Assembly: GCA_035567895.1 (NCBI GenBank)
Contig: DATMPC010000028.1
Location: forward strand, 62,001 to 126,000
Reading direction: 5' to 3'
DNA: 64,000 bases
Source of the DNA: Terriglobales bacterium
Lineage (GTDB): Bacteria > Acidobacteriota > Terriglobia > Terriglobales > Acidobacteriaceae
Shown: piece after piece, positions 25,672 to 35,254 of the stretch
How the letters are laid out: every line of letters begins with the position of its first letter
Position numbering within the stretch: position 1 is the stretch's first letter
Made by a program: the position numbers and the translations under genes
Notes under the pieces: model-generated
Seen by the model: only the letters and a program-made list of their open reading frames with translations
Databases searched by the model: none
What the model was told of the DNA's origin: nothing

Positions 25672-26836
25672 ATTCCCTCATTTGTGTAACAACACTTGAA
25701 GTCAAAGGTTGGCATTCCTGAGCCACGGGCCGAGCAACTGCTCTGGGATCGAACGCCTTATCCGCGCTCTCCGGACAAGGACGCGCATTCTGCAGTTTGC
25801 GTCCGCCAAACAGCTTCGTCATTATTTGATGCGGCACGAAAGTGACAAGTCGCGACGCGTCGTGAACGGTGCGCCAGATGGATGAAGCTGGAACTGTGGA
25901 AACCAAACTGCTATCGTTGGTCTCCAGTTCCGCGGAATACTTCACGCTTGCAATTCGCTTGAAACCGACGACCGAGTGCACCAGATCGAGTCCAGCTCCC
26001 AGATAGGACAGAGGCAGCAGCGTGCTTCCCTCTACAACGGTTCCACGATCCACGACCGAGTGATGCTCAATTGAGCTCCCCCGAGTGATCAGCGAACCCG
26101 AACGGACTCTCGCCGATGGCCCGACATAACAAGGGGCAACCAGCCGCACATTCCGCTCGATCTTTGCTCCGGGTCCCACCCACACTCCAGGACGAAACTG
26201 CTCGCCGCATGGCTGAATCATTGTTTTCTGCACCAGGCTATCGACCGTCAATCGACGCAAGTCGGCAGTGGTTTGTAACCGATTCACATAGCCCCGGGTT
26301 TCGAATGGTCGAGTTTGCACCCGCATCGTCCCAAGTTTGTTACGAAGCAAGAACGCAGCGTCGTTGCGACGAGATCCGGAAAGGACGAAGAAGTCCAGTG
26401 GACCATCGGCGTCAACAACCTGCGTCGTGTGGTTGCGTTGATCCAGGTGGAATTGAAGCAACGGATCGATTTCAACTTCCGCATAGGGCCCAAGGCGAAG
26501 AACGAGCACCAGCTCAGCCCCACTGCGAGCCAAAGCATCGAACTCTTCCTCGGCAGCACGCCATGCCTGGCTTGATGAGACGCTTTGCCACTTGATGTCT
26601 CCTCGACGCGCATCTTCGACCATTGGCAATGTCGGTTCTGCGGCATTGAGCACTGAGAATGAGTCAATTCCTGCGGACTTCAGACGGTCAACAACACGAT
26701 GGAGAACCGGTTGCCCCAATACGGGGAGGAGTCCGAAAGGAACTCCAGCAAAGTTTTCGAGTGACTCGGGAGCGGAACTGGGCTGATCGTTCAGCTCGCA
26801 AGGAAATCCAATCAGAACAATCGCTCTCACATCCAT
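25658..26836 (-). CDS. Degenerate sugar nucleotidyltransferase with hexapeptide-repeat domain
   Basis: 392 residues from ATG 26836 (a GTG at 26848 is possible). The N-terminus resembles NDP-sugar pyrophosphorylases (AIVLIGFP..., FGLLPVLGQPVLHRVVDRLKSAGI), but the signature G-x-G-T-R-x-x-P loop is missing. A left-handed beta-helix of hexapeptide repeats follows (about 215-300; PGVWVGPGAKIERNVRLVAPCYVGPSARV). It may therefore be a regulatory or scaffold protein rather than an enzyme. It is preceded by the TPR/beta-barrel gene on the same strand (about 90 bases) and overlaps the STAS gene. Confidence 0.8.
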   Translation of the reverse strand: MDVRAIVLIGFPCELNDQPSSAPESLENFAGVPFGLLPVLGQPVLHRVVDRLKSAGIDSFSVLNAAEPTLPMVEDARRGDIKWQSVSSSQAWRAAEEEFDALARSGAELVLVLRLGPYAEVEIDPLLQFHLDQRNHTTQVVDADGPLDFFVLSGSRRNDAAFLLRNKLGTMRVQTRPFETRGYVNRLQTTADLRRLTVDSLVQKTMIQPCGEQFRPGVWVGPGAKIERNVRLVAPCYVGPSARVRSGSLITRGSSIEHHSVVDRGTVVEGSTLLPLSYLGAGLDLVHSVVGFKRIASVKYSAELETNDSSLVSTVPASSIWRTVHDASRLVTFVPHQIMTKLFGGRKLQNARPCPESADKAFDPRAVARPVAQECQPLTSSVVTQMREYGNQ

Positions 26837-26927
26837 TGCAACCACCACGGCGCAGCAGCGCAGGAGCGAACGGATTGAAGCGAAACCGGTGACGTCAAAC
26901 TAATTATCATTCAGGGGCCTTCTGGCC

Positions 26928-29900
26928 TTAAAAAAGCGTCAGGCGAACTACAGGAACAATCTCCGTCTGTCCGTGACCAGCCAAGTTAAAGAAATTCTGT
27001 TGTTGGATGCCGACAGAGAACCGAATTGGGTACTCGACGGCAAATTCACCTAGTCCATCACGCTGGTTCTGGCGTAAGGGCCTGAGGTAAGAGATGTAGA
27101 TTCCGCTCTGCACGTTGTCATATGCGTGTAACAAGGGGTCTTTTCCGCGACCTGACTGCCAGGCGAAATTCCCGTTGACAGTCCATCTTTCCGTAGGGCG
27201 GTACTCAAAGGTACCGGCAGGCATAAATACTTGAGCGCGTGCGAATTGCGGAGCCTGCACTTTCCACGAACGGATCATCTCGACCATCGGTGTGACGGTA
27301 AGTTTCTGACCGAACTTACGCTGGAAGCCAATGTACGAAGATGTTGTGAACCATTCGCTCACGATGGGGCTAAATTGCAGATCGCGTACGGTGTAGCCGG
27401 TAACGAGCGCGTTCTTGCCCCACGGACGACCAACGGTGAAGTCAATACGCGCACCCTTCTCACCAGAGCTGAGATTCTGGAGCGTGAATGGGCCTGACTC
27501 GTGGTACGCCTGTCCTCGAATCGTGAGCGCGTTGAACAGCGGACTGCTGGACAGAAACACGAACTGTCGAAAGAGATTCTGGTTCACGTCAAACTTCGAG
27601 AGTTCATTGGAATCGCGGCGAACCGTAAATTGCAGTCCGGTATTGAACTCGAATCTCGCACTACCGACTCGCAAGACAGGACTGATTCCGCCGTTAAAGT
27701 TGTAGTTGTTGGTACTGGTTTCGACTATCCGCGAGGCAAACGGTAGCGAGTAGTTGCCAGAGTAGTGATCGAGCTGGAAGAAGCCGCTCACAACCGGCGC
27801 TCCTTCCGTATGGTAGCGATAGCCTTGGGTGAATTGCGTCTCAACCAGGCGGCGGCCGCTCGGAAGCTGGGCACTGTTTCCACTCAGTCCGAAGATCTTA
27901 GCGTCCGTTACGTAAATCGTCGCGTCATCGAACACAGGAGCCACAGAAAAATCCGAGAGCACGCTCATCTTGCTGTTGACCGGGATTCCCTGCTCGCCGG
28001 CTGCCTCATGCAGGCTTCGCTGGACTTCAAGGTTTTCGTTTTCCGGTGCGAGCGCATTCGCACGCGCGAACGCATTTACTGCGTTCGGCATGTCATGTCG
28101 CATGCGATAGATCGCACCTTCGGCCAGCATGTAGTCGTAGTTGTCGACGTACTGATCGCGGCTCCCAAGACTGGCGAGGTATTGTTCAGCCTGACGATCA
28201 TCTCCTTGCGCCAAGGCGACATTGGCCATGCCGATAGCGACTTGCTCCTCGGCGGCCCCGGACTCTTTCGCTCGTTCATACAGTTTCTGTGCGAGGTCGA
28301 AGTCGTTCATCGACAAGAAGATGTTTCCGGCAGCGACGAGATCGTCTGCGGTCGCAGGAGTAGCTTCGCCCACTCTCGCTTCGGTGAATCCAAGCGACAC
28401 TTGCTGTCGAGCGTCGTCAAACTTGTGCTGATTCGCAAACAGGCGTGCAAAAGCCAGTCGGGTTTGCACACGATTTGCGTCCGGAGCATCGAGTGCACGC
28501 GTGAAGCGCTGCTGCGCCGCATCTGTCTCACCGAGCAGCAGGAGAGCGTCGCCAGTCGCAAGCAACACGGCTCCCTGGTCGGAACCTTGCTCTTCGGCGA
28601 ACTTCACGTCTTGCAGAGTCTCAGCCCGCATCTTGAGTTGAGCCTCAGCATGGGCGCGCTGCGCGTAGAGGAACGGGTCGTCTGGCTGTTCGCGGATGGC
28701 TATGGTTAACTGATCGATCGTAGGACGATACTTGTGCTGGTAGTACAACGTGTCGGCGAGAGCGATGTGCAACGCAACATCGCTCGGAGCAAGCGCGATG
28801 GCCGCCCGATACTCGGTCTCGGCCTTTTGCAGCTGGCGAAGCTGGCGATAGGCAGTCGCCTTCGCTTCGTGAATCGGCGCCAATTTTCCGAGAAGCTTTT
28901 CAGCCTGCGTTGCCTGCTCCAGGGCAGCGCGGGAGCGATGTAGCTCGAGGTTCGAAAACGCCGCTCCTAAGTGAGCGCTGCCGTTGTTCGGCTGCAACTT
29001 CAGGGCTTGATCAAAGTCTGCGATCGCTGCCTCTGCATCCTGGAGATCGTTCAACACGTACCCGCGATTCACATAGGCTTCTGTCATCTTCGGATCGCGT
29101 TGCAGCGCGCGACCATAGTCATCGACCGCTTTGTCGAGCAAGCCTTGCTGTTTGTGGACGTGTCCCTCGAGCAGCGGGAAGTTTGATTCCTTCGGCAATA
29201 TGACCTGGTAGCGCGACGTTAGCGCGAGGGTATCGTCATAGCGACCCAGGTTGTAGAGCGAGTAGGCAAGATAGACGGCGCCATCGAGATCGGTTGGGCG
29301 CTGCGCCAGCACTTTGTATCCGAACTGCGCCGATTCCCGATACTTGCCTTCGAAAAATACAACGCGCTCCCATTCGCGCTGGATACGAGGATCGTCCATC
29401 ATCGCCGGAGTGCTGCGATGGACCCAAGCTGTTGCCAGCGGAAACTTATGATTCTGAATTGCGGCGTTGGAGCCGCCAGCGATGATCGCGGCATTCTGCG
29501 GCGCTAGCTTGTAACCCTGCTCATAGGCATTCTGCGCCTCATCCAGGCGATCGAGCGATGTGTACATATCACCCAGGGCAAGATAAGGCACGTAATCGTC
29601 GGGATAGAGCTTTGCCATCTCATGGAAGTACTGCTCCGCTTGCGGAATCTTCCCAGAGTCGCGCATGAGATATCCGAGGCTCTCATAGGCATAACGATTC
29701 CTAGGATCGTGCTTGAGCACAGCCAGATAGACCTGCTCGGACTCGGCCTTCTTTTGCATGATCCACAGCAGGTTGGCGTACTGAAGCTCGATATTGGAGT
29801 TATTCGGATCAAGCTTCATCGCCTCCAGCAGATCCTTTTCGGCGGCGTTGTAATCATTACCGCCGATCGCAATCGAAGCTCGCACGCGCAAGAACTCGGC

Positions 29901-31148
29901 TCGTTGTGGTCCCTCAACTTGAATCTTGTTGATCTCCTGTTCGGCTAAGGCGATCTGTTGTTGCGCCGCCGCGCGGTTCCCGAGTCCTTTGTAAGTCTCC
30001 GACAGATTCAGTCGAAGTTCGATCGGAAACATTTGACCTTCGGGCACGTCCTCAGGCATATGCGCCAACGCAGCTTCATATTCAGTGGCCGCGACAGCAT
30101 CTTTGTTCTGCATCTTCGCGAAGCCCGCGCGAACCGCGTGTAAACGGTAATGATTGGAATCGATGGTTGCCGCGCGGTCGATGAACTGCTGCGTCTGTGC
30201 GGAATCGTTCAGTCGCATCCAGGCTTGGGCAGCGCTCAATTGCGCGTTGATGTTCTTGGAATCGGCGTTGGCGTAACGGGTGTACGTATCCGCTGCCTCC
30301 TGCTTCATGCCCGCAAGCTCGTATGTATATCCCAGATCAGCCAGTAGATCAGGCTTCTGGGAGGGGGCGCTCTTCAGTGTGGCGATAGCTCCTTGATAGT
30401 CGTGCGACTCGCGCTGGAAATTTGCTACTGCACGGAAGATGTCGATGTTATTCGGATCCCGCCGCCGGGCCAGGTCGAGCAACTGCTTGGCTCGCGCCGT
30501 GTCCTTTAGCTTCATGTAGCCAATCGCCATCAATAATTCGGAGTGCGCGGAAGGCTTGATCTGCTCGGCATGCTGCAGGATCTGAATCGCCTGCTGAATG
30601 TCGCCGCTCTGCATGAAGAGCTCGCCCGCCATCATCTGATCGTCGACGCGGTTGGGATATTTCGCGATCACATCAAGCAACATGCGCTTGGCATCATTGA
30701 CGCGCCCCATGCGGAAATATGTCTGTGCAAGTCCGGAGAGTCCCTCGGCAGCTCCGGGTGAAATCTGCAGTCCACGTTTGTAAGCATTCTCCGAGTCAGA
30801 AAGATGTCCGGATAGACGCGCAGCGTATCCCAGCGTGAACCAGCGCCCCTGATCACCGGGCGCCATCTCTACCGCGCGTTTTGCGTGAGCGTACGCAGCT
30901 GCGGCATTGTTATGGCGAAGGGCATCGTCCGCAGCACGCTGCTCCCGCTGTACGGCAATACTTTCGCCAAAGGTGCCGATACCAGACTCCTCTTGTTGTT
31001 GCGGGCGTTGGGCGGCACTTTTGCCAGCTTTCTTCCCCGCTGCCTGCGGTTGCGATTGCGGCTGGCTTTGCTGACCGCCAATTTCAAACGTCTGGGCCGA
31101 CACGGAAGCGGCGAGGGCGAGAACCAGAAACAGAGTTCTTGGGAACAT
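26928..31148 (-). CDS. Outer-membrane TPR/beta-barrel protein, putative polymer exporter
   Basis: 1406 residues from ATG 31148, which gives a clean signal peptide (MFPRTLFLVLALAASVSAQ); upstream in-frame starts would bury it. A Gln-rich stretch is followed by about 1000 residues of TPR units. The last ~340 residues (from about 1060) alternate hydrophobic and polar residues and end in VVRLTLF, with the terminal Phe typical of outer-membrane barrels. This architecture (periplasmic TPR plus C-terminal barrel) is that of BcsC, PgaA and PelB exporters. No polymer synthase of those systems is adjacent, so the substrate is unknown. It is first in a leftward gene group. Confidence 0.88.
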   Translation of the reverse strand: MFPRTLFLVLALAASVSAQTFEIGGQQSQPQSQPQAAGKKAGKSAAQRPQQQEESGIGTFGESIAVQREQRAADDALRHNNAAAAYAHAKRAVEMAPGDQGRWFTLGYAARLSGHLSDSENAYKRGLQISPGAAEGLSGLAQTYFRMGRVNDAKRMLLDVIAKYPNRVDDQMMAGELFMQSGDIQQAIQILQHAEQIKPSAHSELLMAIGYMKLKDTARAKQLLDLARRRDPNNIDIFRAVANFQRESHDYQGAIATLKSAPSQKPDLLADLGYTYELAGMKQEAADTYTRYANADSKNINAQLSAAQAWMRLNDSAQTQQFIDRAATIDSNHYRLHAVRAGFAKMQNKDAVAATEYEAALAHMPEDVPEGQMFPIELRLNLSETYKGLGNRAAAQQQIALAEQEINKIQVEGPQRAEFLRVRASIAIGGNDYNAAEKDLLEAMKLDPNNSNIELQYANLLWIMQKKAESEQVYLAVLKHDPRNRYAYESLGYLMRDSGKIPQAEQYFHEMAKLYPDDYVPYLALGDMYTSLDRLDEAQNAYEQGYKLAPQNAAIIAGGSNAAIQNHKFPLATAWVHRSTPAMMDDPRIQREWERVVFFEGKYRESAQFGYKVLAQRPTDLDGAVYLAYSLYNLGRYDDTLALTSRYQVILPKESNFPLLEGHVHKQQGLLDKAVDDYGRALQRDPKMTEAYVNRGYVLNDLQDAEAAIADFDQALKLQPNNGSAHLGAAFSNLELHRSRAALEQATQAEKLLGKLAPIHEAKATAYRQLRQLQKAETEYRAAIALAPSDVALHIALADTLYYQHKYRPTIDQLTIAIREQPDDPFLYAQRAHAEAQLKMRAETLQDVKFAEEQGSDQGAVLLATGDALLLLGETDAAQQRFTRALDAPDANRVQTRLAFARLFANQHKFDDARQQVSLGFTEARVGEATPATADDLVAAGNIFLSMNDFDLAQKLYERAKESGAAEEQVAIGMANVALAQGDDRQAEQYLASLGSRDQYVDNYDYMLAEGAIYRMRHDMPNAVNAFARANALAPENENLEVQRSLHEAAGEQGIPVNSKMSVLSDFSVAPVFDDATIYVTDAKIFGLSGNSAQLPSGRRLVETQFTQGYRYHTEGAPVVSGFFQLDHYSGNYSLPFASRIVETSTNNYNFNGGISPVLRVGSARFEFNTGLQFTVRRDSNELSKFDVNQNLFRQFVFLSSSPLFNALTIRGQAYHESGPFTLQNLSSGEKGARIDFTVGRPWGKNALVTGYTVRDLQFSPIVSEWFTTSSYIGFQRKFGQKLTVTPMVEMIRSWKVQAPQFARAQVFMPAGTFEYRPTERWTVNGNFAWQSGRGKDPLLHAYDNVQSGIYISYLRPLRQNQRDGLGEFAVEYPIRFSVGIQQQNFFNLAGHGQTEIVPVVRLTLF

Positions 31149-31327
31149 GGGAGTGGGCGCGAATATGTGATCTATGTAACTGCTCTTCATCATCTCTGCT
31201 TGGTGGAAGCGCTTGGCTATATGGGGACCGGTGAGCAGACCTGCGTAGTTCGAGCAGCAGCTCTGCCACAAGAGAGGTTGGATGCGAGGAGAGTCTCTAA
31301 GAGTTAGCAGCTAAGGTGAAAAAGCCG

Positions 31328-31434
31328 CACTCAGCACTTAGCAGCCAGCATTCAGTCGATTAGCAACGCGAGACTGACCTGGTAGCTCGACCAGAACGCT
31401 GACCGGCTGAATGCTGAGTGCCGAATGCTGAGCG
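31328..31434. repeat. CTGAATGCTGAG inverted repeat in the divergent promoter region
   Basis: Arms 31328-31358 and 31404-31434 pair over about 31 bases with few mismatches and are made of GAATGCTGAG-like near-tandem words. The ATG used by the next rightward open frame (31425) lies within the right arm. It sits between the two divergent halves of the polymer locus. The rest of the 31149-31424 gap shows no clear promoter. Confidence 0.75.
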
Positions 31435-33281
31435 CTTCCCACCAGAGCTGCCGGAAAACCCAAGCTGCGGAATCGGAATCCAAACCGCCTGTAAGCACTC
31501 TCTGGAGGCGTGTGTTGCTTTTAAGTTCCAGCCCTTTTCCTGCTACCGCCAAACGTCTGCCAGTGTTCGGATGGCTGTTTCTGCTTGCGCTCGCTGCCCA
31601 TGCCCCGCTGCTGTTGTTTCAACTGCAGGCGGGTGCCTTCGACGCGAATACCCACATGTTCTTCGCCGACCACTATGCTCATCACTGGTTCAACCCATGG
31701 AATGAGAAGTGGTTCGCGGGCTTTTCGCAGACTACCTATCCTCCACTGGTGCATCAGCTAATCGCCCTGTTCTCTCACATCGTCGGTCTGAATTTTGCAT
31801 ACACGATCGTGCAGATGCTGATCATCCTTCTGTTGCCAATCGGTGTGTATCGCTATGCGCGACTGTGGGTGAATGAACGGGCAGCTCTCTATGCCGCCAT
31901 CGGCAGTATCTTTTTGGGATCGGTCGCGCAGATGGTGTACCAAAGCGGGCAGATCAACACCACCTTCGCCTCCGTAATGTTGTTGAACTCGCTTCCATTT
32001 TTCTACGTGTGGATTCGCGAGGGAAGCATGCTCGCCTTCTGGAAGGGCTTGGCGATCTTCCTGGTAGGTTCCGCTGGCCACCACGTCAGCATGATCTTCG
32101 CTACTCCTTTCTTCGCCTTGCCGATTATCTGGCTGGCATTTATCGACCATCGCGAAGATAGGGCCGATGCCACCTTGGGTAGAGTTGCGGTGCGGACAGC
32201 GATATTCGCAGGCCTCGCGATTTTAGGCGTGCTCATCGTCTTGATGCCTTACTGGGTTCAGCTCTATCACAATCCCATCAAGCAGGCCCCGATCTATCAC
32301 GAAAGCCGCGCTAACTACATCCTCGAACCCACTCTCGGAATCAACTTCTGGGTTGTTCCGATGGGCGCGCTGATATTGGCTATCCCGTTCATTTTCTGGC
32401 GCGGAGTAACTGACAGGCGCTTGCGTCCATTGTTCTTTGGCTGGTGGTTGGTCGCAATGGTGGGCCTTGGCGGGACAACTCCTATCCCAAAGATCCTTTT
32501 TGGAACTCGCATCTGGGAGGTTCTGACTTACGAGCGCTTCACCTATTGGGCTACGCTGATGGCGCTTCCATTCGCTGGATTGATTGCGGAGTGGCTGATC
32601 GACCGCTTCCGCGGCAAGGCCGTCGCCGGACTGGCGCTCGCTTCCGTTCTCTCTGGAGCCGCGGCATTGGCGTGGCTGCATGCCAATCCAATCCAGGCGA
32701 GCAGCTTCAGCATCGACGAAGTCGTGACCTTCCTTAATCGCGATGATCACGCGAAGTTCCGATACATCACTCTTGGATTCGGGAGTCAGCTCGCGCGCGT
32801 CGGCATTCTCGCGAATGCCAGTTCAGTGGACGGCGACTACAACTCGGCGCGTCTGCTGCCGGAGTTGATGGCGGGCGGATCGGCTCAGCTCACGAATGCA
32901 AAATACTTCCGCAGCGGCATGGAAGCCTTGCGCTCGATGCTGAAGCACGCCGACCACTATGGTCTGAAATATATTTTTGTGCGCGATCGTTACTACGAGC
33001 CGCTGTTGGCATTTGGTGGATGGCGGCCCGCCGAAGTCTATGACAACGGCAACGTAACTTTGTGGGCGAAGGAAGGCGTCCCGCCGGCACACAAGATCAC
33101 TCCGCCTCCGGGAGCGGTGCCGACCGAGTTCGAAAGCCTGCTTTGGGGAACGCTCCCCATGGCTACCGTGGTGTTCGCCTTGGCACTCCTGATCCTGTTC
33201 CCCGAGCGTCGTCGCCGGGCTGAGACCATTGACTTTCCCGCCTCCGCTACTCCGGAGCCGGTTCTTCGGGAGGCCCAATAA
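31425..33281 (+). CDS. Polytopic membrane protein of the PTPS-related / GT-C-like type
   Basis: Up to 618 residues with about 10-12 membrane helices. Following helix 1, GAFDANTHMFFADHYAHHWFNPWNEKWFAGFSQTTYPPL-type sequence is the hallmark of the family annotated as 6-pyruvoyl-tetrahydropterin-synthase-related membrane proteins, which resemble GT-C glycosyltransferases and YfhO. A soluble ~150-residue periplasmic part follows (FNRDDHAKFRYITLGFGS). The ATG at 31425 is inside a repeat arm; GTG 31512 or TTG 31515 is more natural as a start. Its TAA overlaps the next ATG. It probably transfers or handles lipid-linked sugars. Confidence 0.8.
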   Translation: MLSASHQSCRKTQAAESESKPPVSTLWRRVLLLSSSPFPATAKRLPVFGWLFLLALAAHAPLLLFQLQAGAFDANTHMFFADHYAHHWFNPWNEKWFAGFSQTTYPPLVHQLIALFSHIVGLNFAYTIVQMLIILLLPIGVYRYARLWVNERAALYAAIGSIFLGSVAQMVYQSGQINTTFASVMLLNSLPFFYVWIREGSMLAFWKGLAIFLVGSAGHHVSMIFATPFFALPIIWLAFIDHREDRADATLGRVAVRTAIFAGLAILGVLIVLMPYWVQLYHNPIKQAPIYHESRANYILEPTLGINFWVVPMGALILAIPFIFWRGVTDRRLRPLFFGWWLVAMVGLGGTTPIPKILFGTRIWEVLTYERFTYWATLMALPFAGLIAEWLIDRFRGKAVAGLALASVLSGAAALAWLHANPIQASSFSIDEVVTFLNRDDHAKFRYITLGFGSQLARVGILANASSVDGDYNSARLLPELMAGGSAQLTNAKYFRSGMEALRSMLKHADHYGLKYIFVRDRYYEPLLAFGGWRPAEVYDNGNVTLWAKEGVPPAHKITPPPGAVPTEFESLLWGTLPMATVVFALALLILFPERRRRAETIDFPASATPEPVLREAQ

Positions 33282-34381
33282 TGAGTCGTGTTCTTGCCAT
33301 CATCATGGCCGTCATCACTGGCGTGTTAATCGCCGCCGGCGTGGCGCCTACACGAGAGAAAGAAAAAACCACGTCTCCCGAAGGAACAGTGAGAGCGTTC
33401 TACGATCGCGTGAAGGCCGATGACTACCGAGGCGCCTATGCGCTGATCGCGCCATCGAGCAACGTTGACTTCGCCAGCGTGCGGCATGACATCGCCGGCC
33501 GCGACGGAAGTCTGAAGACCTTGTCCCAATTGCAGAACGCCGACGCCAGAGTGATCGCGCATCACGGCAATGAAGCCCTGGTACGCGCCAATCTGGAGTG
33601 GAAAACCGCCGTCGGCGCGTTGTATGAAAACAAGGATCTCAAGCTGGTCAGCGACAACGGCAACTGGCAGATCGTCTGGCCAAAGCGACGCGAGCAGAAC
33701 CTGCCTCCGCAGGTGATCCCGGTGAACTACCTGCGCTGGGACATCATCCACAGCGATTCGGAAGAAAACGAGTGGGGTGCGCAGAACGTCGAGAGCCCAC
33801 ACGTGCGCATCACGTCCATGAACGCAGTCGAAAGCGAAGGCAAGGTCATCATTTTGGGAGAGCTGGTCAACGAAGATACCGTTCCCGGTTACGTGGATGT
33901 CCAGGGAATCCTGATCGGCAAAGATGGCGAGCAGCTCGGAGAAGAAACGAGCTTCGACAAGATCTCACACGTGCTCCTGCCCAAGGAAGTAACGCCGTTC
34001 CGCATCGACTTCGACGGTGTCCATCTCACCCAGGTGAAGAAGGTCACGCTGAATCCGACCTCCGTGCTGGTGCCCGCGTCGGCGGATCCGGTCATCGGCG
34101 TACTCCATCAGCAGCTCGACAAGACCGATTCGGGACACACTGTGCTCAAGGGCGAGCTGATGAATCAGAGCGGACAGCTCGTGAACATTCCTCAGGTTCT
34201 GGCCACGTACTACGACAACGCCGGCAAAGTGATCTGGATCTCCGATGGCTACGTCGATCAGGCGTTGCGTCCGCAGATTGCAGTGCCGTTTGCTGTGAGC
34301 GTGAACGACGACATCGCCCCCAAGGTTCACAGCTATCGGGTGGTCGTGAACCACTACGTCATGGATCGCTCAGCCGGCTAG
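33281..34381 (+). CDS. Membrane-anchored protein with NTF2-like and beta-sandwich regions, unknown
   Basis: 366 residues. An N-terminal hydrophobic helix (VLAIIMAVITGVLIAAGVA) is followed by an NTF2-like unit (about 30-135; GTVRAFYDRVKADDYRGAYALIAPSS ... WQIVWPKRR). Two beta-rich segments with repeated GELVNEDTVPGY / GELMNQSGQLVN motifs resemble FxLYD-like modules. It should sit on the periplasmic face. It overlaps the upstream gene (TAATG), and three bases separate it from the next gene. I do not recognise the whole protein. Confidence 0.7.
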   Translation: MSRVLAIIMAVITGVLIAAGVAPTREKEKTTSPEGTVRAFYDRVKADDYRGAYALIAPSSNVDFASVRHDIAGRDGSLKTLSQLQNADARVIAHHGNEALVRANLEWKTAVGALYENKDLKLVSDNGNWQIVWPKRREQNLPPQVIPVNYLRWDIIHSDSEENEWGAQNVESPHVRITSMNAVESEGKVIILGELVNEDTVPGYVDVQGILIGKDGEQLGEETSFDKISHVLLPKEVTPFRIDFDGVHLTQVKKVTLNPTSVLVPASADPVIGVLHQQLDKTDSGHTVLKGELMNQSGQLVNIPQVLATYYDNAGKVIWISDGYVDQALRPQIAVPFAVSVNDDIAPKVHSYRVVVNHYVMDRSAG

Positions 34382-34384
34382 GAC

Positions 34385-35254
34385 ATGCAGACGATGCGCC
34401 TCAACTTCATAATTTGCGTAGTTGCCTGCTTCGCGGCCTCCGCCTTTGCTGCTGATGTCCGACTTCCAGACAAAGCAGTTGCCGGCCAGGGCATTTCGAT
34501 CGCCACTTCAGGAAGCGGCGATGCGACGCTCTACGTCGTTGGGCCAGGAACGGCGATCAAGCGACAAATAAAGCTCGGCGAAGAGATTCAGCTTAAGGGA
34601 GAAGAGTTACGCAACGCAGGCTATTACCAGATCGCCATCAAAGGCGGCGACGCGGATATCAGTAAGGATCTATACCTCGCGCCCGGTGCTGCGGAGAAAG
34701 TCAACTTTCTCGCTCGACCCTCGCGTGTTCCCGTAGGGCAGCCCAAAGTAATCGCGGGCACGGCATTCGTCTTCGATCAGTATGAGAACCTTGTCGTAGC
34801 TCCCACGCCGGTGACATTCGAATTGTCGGTTCCAGGCGCCGCGCCCAAAGTGGAGCGCACAACGACGAAGAATGGCGTTGCCTATCTCCAGACCGGATCG
34901 GGAACAAAAGCAGGGCCGGGGCAATTCGTGGTGAAGGTCGGCGACAACTCCGTTCGACGCGTGGTCGAGGAGACGGCTTCCGAGCCCTGCAACCTGCACT
35001 TCAAGGTGCACAAAGAAAAAGACGGCCTGATCGCCGAAACCGATCCAGTGCGCGACTGCTCGGGTAACGCAGTTCCCGACGGCACTATCGTGACATTCAT
35101 CTCTGCCGAACCTGGCAAGGGTCGCTCGACCGTTGATGCTCGCGTGAAGAAGGGAATCGCCCGGGCAGTGCTGCCCCCGGTTCCCGGAGCGACTATCTCA
35201 GTTGCCTCCGGTGTCGTTTTGGGAAATGAAGTTCGCTGGGGAGGTGGCGAATGA
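34385..35254 (+). CDS. Secreted Ig-like (invasin/Big-type) protein
   Basis: 289 residues with a signal peptide (MQTMRLNFIICVVACFAASAFAA) and no membrane helix afterward. The mature part is all beta, with Ig-like signatures: RVPVGQPKVIAGTAFVFDQYENLVV ... VTFELSVPG, and later DCSGNAVPDGTIVTFISAEPGKGRS, typical of bacterial Ig-like domains of adhesins. It is likely periplasmic or surface-exposed. Its stop overlaps the next start (ATGA). Confidence 0.75.
   Translation: MQTMRLNFIICVVACFAASAFAADVRLPDKAVAGQGISIATSGSGDATLYVVGPGTAIKRQIKLGEEIQLKGEELRNAGYYQIAIKGGDADISKDLYLAPGAAEKVNFLARPSRVPVGQPKVIAGTAFVFDQYENLVVAPTPVTFELSVPGAAPKVERTTTKNGVAYLQTGSGTKAGPGQFVVKVGDNSVRRVVEETASEPCNLHFKVHKEKDGLIAETDPVRDCSGNAVPDGTIVTFISAEPGKGRSTVDARVKKGIARAVLPPVPGATISVASGVVLGNEVRWGGGE

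Noticed and set aside
27765-28709. 314-codon plus-strand frame inside the TPR/beta-barrel gene
   Set aside because: Antisense to clear TPR repeats and without a domain pattern.
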